A stretch of 64,000 nucleotides of DNA, taken from contig NZ_JANUSD010000010.1 in the NCBI RefSeq assembly GCF_024793945.1, positions 62,001 to 126,000 of the forward strand. Reading direction: 5' to 3'. This stretch comes from Emticicia fluvialis (GTDB lineage: Bacteria > Bacteroidota > Bacteroidia > Cytophagales > Spirosomataceae). Position numbers and translations under genes: made by a program. The notes below the pieces were generated by a model. The model was given only the letters and a program-made list of their open reading frames with translations, searched no databases and was not told the DNA's origin. Shown in pieces: positions 60,797 to 64,000 of the stretch (its first letter is position 1; each line of letters begins with the position of its first letter).

Positions 60797-62244
60797 TTTT
60801 CTCCTTTTAATTGTTTCAGTTGGTTGGCAATGTCCATGCTTTTATAGTAAGGGTCAAGCGGGAAACAACCCGAAATAAGCCCGTTACGTGGTGCGGTGGT
60901 GCAATCGGAGAACGTGCGGCAAATCAGCTTGCGTTGCAGCGGCTGGTTGCTCAGGATGTCGGCAGGCATGGTTGGATACGACAACACCATACGACCCAGC
61001 CCTACAAAGTCGGCCATGTTGTGGCGCAACACATATTGCCCGAAATTAGGCAGCCAGTCTTGCAGGTAAGAATACCCCGACCCCACAATCACCATATCCG
61101 GAAAGGCCTCTTTCAGCTCTTGCGTAACGGCCAGATGCCGGGCTACCCCCAATAATGGCTCTTCTGGCGGCTGATACCCATCAGAAGGCGGAAAAATAGC
61201 CGGCCTGGTAAGATGCGGGTTATAATAAGGGCTACCGGCAGTAATACATATTAACTGAATACCCAGCGACTGCGCCAATGCCAGAAAAGCCTTGGGTTCG
61301 TCGAGGTCAATGGTGGTTCCATTGCCAGCACCGCCAAAAGCATATCCGTAGTTTTCAGCTGACAGGTAATCCGGTTCGCCCTGTCCATCCTCTCCTTTTT
61401 TGAACGGCACGAAATCAAAAGCGCTGAGGCGGATACCCATTTCAAGGCCGGGGGCCTCGCGTTTAATGCCCTCTACAATATTGCGGAGGAAACGCGTGCG
61501 GTTTTCGAAACTGCCGCCGTATTTGCCTTCCCGGTTAAAAGAACTCAGAAACTCATGCCCCAGATACCCGTGGCAGTGTTTTAAATCAACAAAATGATAG
61601 CCCGCCTTTTGTGCCATTACGGCCGCTTTTACGAAATCGGCTACCAGTGCATCAATATCTTCGTCGGTCATTAACGGGTAATCTTCTCCGATGCCGAATT
61701 TTTTATCAAGTAATGGATGATGATATAATATTTTAGACTCAAATTTTTTATGGCTATGAGGTTTGCAGAAACGGCCGGAATGTGTAAGCTGCAGCCCTAC
61801 CATCAGATCATCGGTATTGCCAAATTTTTCGGCGTGCTTGTTCATTACCAGATTAAACAAGTCAACAAAATCCTGAAAGTTGGCTTCGTTTATACATAGC
61901 TGGTTGGGGTTTGCCCTGCCTTCATGCCTTACGGCTACGGCTTCGCAGCCCCACAAAAGTTTGGCGCCGCTTATGGCAAAGTTCTCCCAGCGGCGTTTGG
62001 TAAATTCGGTGGGGCGGCCGTCTTCGGTGCCGTCCCAGCCTTCCATGGGTAAGATGCAGAATCGGTTGCCGATATACCTGCCCGACTGCAAAGAAATTCC
62101 CTGAGCAAAGGGCGATTCGGCTGCATCAACCAGTTCATCATCAAAATCGAGGTCGACCTGGTTGTCAGCCAGATACTTACGTAAATCGGCGGTGGTTTTT
62201 AACTGGGCAACTCTTGAATATTTCGGTTTACTTTTGGTACTCAT
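60793..62244 (-). CDS. NADH:flavin oxidoreductase, Old Yellow Enzyme family
   Basis: The product has 483 residues, a TIM barrel with FMN. Family marks are RFCILPMEGWDGTEDGRPTE (about 63-82), the substrate-side HCHGYLGHEFLSSFNR and YGGSFENRTRFLRNIVEGIK. It is longer than YqjM-type OYEs (about 340 residues) but has no second FAD/NAD domain; a 40-residue leader precedes the barrel. It begins 16 bases after the GH88 stop and is followed by SDR with a 4-base overlap. The set may reduce unsaturated sugar products. No other OYE is in the window. Confidence 0.86.
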   Translation of the reverse strand: MSTKSKPKYSRVAQLKTTADLRKYLADNQVDLDFDDELVDAAESPFAQGISLQSGRYIGNRFCILPMEGWDGTEDGRPTEFTKRRWENFAISGAKLLWGCEAVAVRHEGRANPNQLCINEANFQDFVDLFNLVMNKHAEKFGNTDDLMVGLQLTHSGRFCKPHSHKKFESKILYHHPLLDKKFGIGEDYPLMTDEDIDALVADFVKAAVMAQKAGYHFVDLKHCHGYLGHEFLSSFNREGKYGGSFENRTRFLRNIVEGIKREAPGLEMGIRLSAFDFVPFKKGEDGQGEPDYLSAENYGYAFGGAGNGTTIDLDEPKAFLALAQSLGIQLICITAGSPYYNPHLTRPAIFPPSDGYQPPEEPLLGVARHLAVTQELKEAFPDMVIVGSGYSYLQDWLPNFGQYVLRHNMADFVGLGRMVLSYPTMPADILSNQPLQRKLICRTFSDCTTAPRNGLISGCFPLDPYYKSMDIANQLKQLKGEK

Positions 62245-62260
62245 GTTCGGGTGGTCAGGT

Positions 62261-63646
62261 TTAGCTGTTCAGACAGTTATAAAAAGTGTAGTAAGTGCCA
62301 TTATCAATCAGCTTCTGCACATACAAAGCCACTTCTCTGATATGATAATCGCCCCACATACTTGATTCGCCGCAGGCAATTTTGCTTCCTTCCGGCACGT
62401 AGTCCCAGCCATTAGGTTGGTGATAAATTGAATGCAACAAAATACCCTGATGCGCGTGGCTGGTGCTCAGGTAGGGTTCTTCCAGCAAACGGTTCAGTAC
62501 TGTCAGTCCTGTCTGCCAGTATTTTTCCCCGGCGTCGGTTTCTCCTTTGTTGCTCAGGTACTTACCCAAACGCAATAAACCCTGTGCCGCAATGGCCGCC
62601 GCCGAGCTGTCGACAGGCTCGTAATCATTAAACGGATTGGCGGGCTGGTCAAGGTAATTGCCCAGTTTGTGCAGGTTAGGTGCGCCGGTATCCCAGTAAG
62701 GTATGCCGTCTACCGGGGTATGTTCTATGTAAAAATCGCAGGTAGCGCGGGCGGCTCTCAGCATATAATTTTCTATTACGTGGCGCCCACCGAAAGGGTC
62801 CAGCTCGGCATCGTGCAAGGTACTGATAAACTCAAGCTCTTCGGCAAAGCCGCAGATAGCCCAGGCGAGTCCGCGGGTCCAGGTCGTGAAACCTGTATAG
62901 CCCTGTTGAGAATTAGGACAGCGGAAATTACCGTCGGTAGTATTAAAAATGCTTTCGTGTGCGGTGCGCCCCCAGATATCGTAGGTGTCGCGGCCTTCGC
63001 CGTAGAACACCGAGTAATCGGCGGTGGCTTTTATATGAGATAAGGCCCTGCCCAGTAAACTTATTTTTATATCGTTTTCTGCCTGAAAAACATGCCCCAG
63101 TTTGTAGCTGAGCATGAGCGCACGGCACGAGCGGATGGTATCTACAAACAAAGAATGTGGCCCGTTGAACGAGTGAATAAAACCTCCGTTTTTAATGGGT
63201 GTCCAGCGGCTGGCCTGCACGGCGCCTGATATTTTGAGTGCCAGTTCGTAAAAGTTTTTCTCCCAGGGGTTGTGTTCAATTTTGCCTTCCTGCATCAGCC
63301 GCAACAGGTTGCCGTAGGTACTTACGTTGTTGAAGCCGTGGTCGTGCACGCCTATATGGCTGATGTGCGGCGCCATTAAATCAATGGTTTTCTGGCGGCC
63401 CATTTCCAGAAAACGGGTGTCGCCCGTTGCATCAAACTGTAAAATGGCCGAACCGAACTGAAAGCCCTGTGTCCACTCTGTCCAGCCACGGGTAGTGTAT
63501 TTACCAGCGGCAGTAAAAACAGGCGAACCCTTTGAAACATCATAATTATACTCAATAGAAGAGATTTTTTCGCCTGAGAGCTCCCAGAACTTTTTTAGTT
63601 TATTGCTTAAATCAGTTGGTTGAAGATGGTAATCAATGCGAATCAT
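62261..63646 (-). CDS. Glycoside hydrolase family 88, unsaturated glucuronyl hydrolase type
   Basis: This 461-residue protein has no signal peptide, so it is cytoplasmic. The (alpha/alpha)6 barrel shows the two acids of the family: D102 in HDHGFNNVSTYGNLLRL and D169 in FVDTIRSCRALML. Also present are GFTTWTRGLAWAICGFAEE, YWDTGAPN and DSSAAAIAAQGLLRL. GH88 enzymes remove the unsaturated uronate left by polysaccharide lyases, which links this gene to the lyases at 6165-9990. The start codon overlaps the stop of the upstream epimerase by one base. Confidence 0.92.
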   Translation of the reverse strand: MIRIDYHLQPTDLSNKLKKFWELSGEKISSIEYNYDVSKGSPVFTAAGKYTTRGWTEWTQGFQFGSAILQFDATGDTRFLEMGRQKTIDLMAPHISHIGVHDHGFNNVSTYGNLLRLMQEGKIEHNPWEKNFYELALKISGAVQASRWTPIKNGGFIHSFNGPHSLFVDTIRSCRALMLSYKLGHVFQAENDIKISLLGRALSHIKATADYSVFYGEGRDTYDIWGRTAHESIFNTTDGNFRCPNSQQGYTGFTTWTRGLAWAICGFAEELEFISTLHDAELDPFGGRHVIENYMLRAARATCDFYIEHTPVDGIPYWDTGAPNLHKLGNYLDQPANPFNDYEPVDSSAAAIAAQGLLRLGKYLSNKGETDAGEKYWQTGLTVLNRLLEEPYLSTSHAHQGILLHSIYHQPNGWDYVPEGSKIACGESSMWGDYHIREVALYVQKLIDNGTYYTFYNCLNS

Positions 63647-64000
63647 TAGCGGTGGGTTTTATTTTTTTTCAGATTTTTTAAATAGGCTATGGTTTGTGGT
63701 ACCTGTGTGGCAATGTTTGCGCTTTCGTCTTCTATATAATAATGTTCTACACCGGCTTTGCGGGCGGCAGTTAACACGGCCGGAATGTCTATCTGGCCTG
63801 TGCCCAGCGCCACATCGTTTTCAGGAGAAGTACCGCCCGACAGATTACCCGCCACGCCTTTTTTCAGGTCTTTGAGGTGCATCAGTTTAAAACGGTTGCC
63901 GTATTTGTTAAGCAATGCGGCCGGATCCTGACCGGGGAAGAATGTCCAGAGGATATCCATTTCAAAACTTACGTATTTTGGGTCAGTGTTTTGCACGATG
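63646..64000 (-). CDS. Sugar phosphate isomerase/epimerase, partial (C-terminal end)
   Basis: The frame is open to the right edge; about 117 residues of the C-terminal TIM-barrel half remain. FEMDILWTFFPGQDPAALLN, FKLMHLKDLKKG (metal-binding His and Asp/Lys) and VEHYYIEDE fit the xylose-isomerase-like AP-endonuclease-2 family. It is the first visible gene of the minus-strand run and is coupled to GH88 by a TAATG overlap. The N-terminal part, including any signal peptide, lies outside the window. Confidence 0.85.
   Translation of the reverse strand, partial: IVQNTDPKYVSFEMDILWTFFPGQDPAALLNKYGNRFKLMHLKDLKKGVAGNLSGGTSPENDVALGTGQIDIPAVLTAARKAGVEHYYIEDESANIATQVPQTIAYLKNLKKNKTHR

Overview
The window looks like chromosomal DNA from a Bacteroidota bacterium, most likely a free-living Cytophagales or Sphingobacteriales type; I cannot name a genus. 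The reasons are two SusC-type TonB receptors with N-terminal STN domains, a SusD lipoprotein, ECF sigma/FecR pairs whose FecR proteins appear to carry the Bacteroidota C-terminal domain, at least one good Bacteroidota promoter (TTTG, then TAnnTTTG), and many short secreted proteins with typical Bacteroidota signal peptides. Genes are dense and there is no sign of rRNA, tRNA, CRISPR, phage or insertion sequences.

Layout. (1) 1-17702: two glycan-utilisation loci on the minus strand, each ordered ECF sigma, FecR anti-sigma, SusC. The first runs off the left edge; the second continues with SusD and two heparinase II/III-type lyases. A sugar-type MFS transporter lies between them on the plus strand. 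Both FecR-SusC gaps hold the same plus-strand double hairpin with a T7 tail at the same distance from susC, which could be the 3' end of an antisense RNA. (2) 17824-20429: gamma-carbonic anhydrase, a YitT membrane protein, and a ThuA-like gene broken by one in-frame TAA. (3) 20430-22722: an AT-rich insert with an ATPase plus HNH endonuclease pair resembling the Septu (PtuA-PtuB) anti-phage system. (4) 22890-33831: a potassium locus with a sigma-54 type response regulator, an unnamed 27-residue membrane peptide, kdpF, kdpA, kdpB, kdpC, an outer membrane porin, a KdpD cut down to its N-terminal sensor domains, and a separate histidine kinase. (5) 33952-45191: GH78 rhamnosidase, a beta-barrel protein, a calcium-type P-type ATPase, an M28 peptidase, a DinB-like protein and a serine hydrolase. 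(6) 45676-53356: a probable copper operon with two paralogous small cysteine proteins, a TonB receptor with a Met/His-rich plug, a beta-propeller with a CxCC motif, an MbnP-like protein, a diheme peroxidase with an extra DUF3347-like C-terminus, a YHS protein and a secreted HMA-like protein. (7) 53940-64000: a glutaminase-A-like protein and a minus-strand catabolic run (sugar isomerase/epimerase, GH88, Old Yellow Enzyme, SDR, Gfo/Idh/MocA, MFS) that fits breakdown of uronate-containing glycans.

The heparinase-type lyases in region 1 would release unsaturated uronate oligosaccharides, which GH88 in region 7 is the classic enzyme to cleave, so the two ends may be linked functionally. Intergenic space is unusually rich in short palindromic repeats of at least five families. 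Three copies of one family form inverted doublets like REPINs, another punctuates the kdp operon, and a 570-base composite repeat precedes the Gfo/Idh/MocA gene.

The strongest candidates for new biology are the copper operon with its peroxidase fusion, the split KdpD with sigma-54 regulator, the paired antisense terminators at the susC leaders, and the Septu-like pair.
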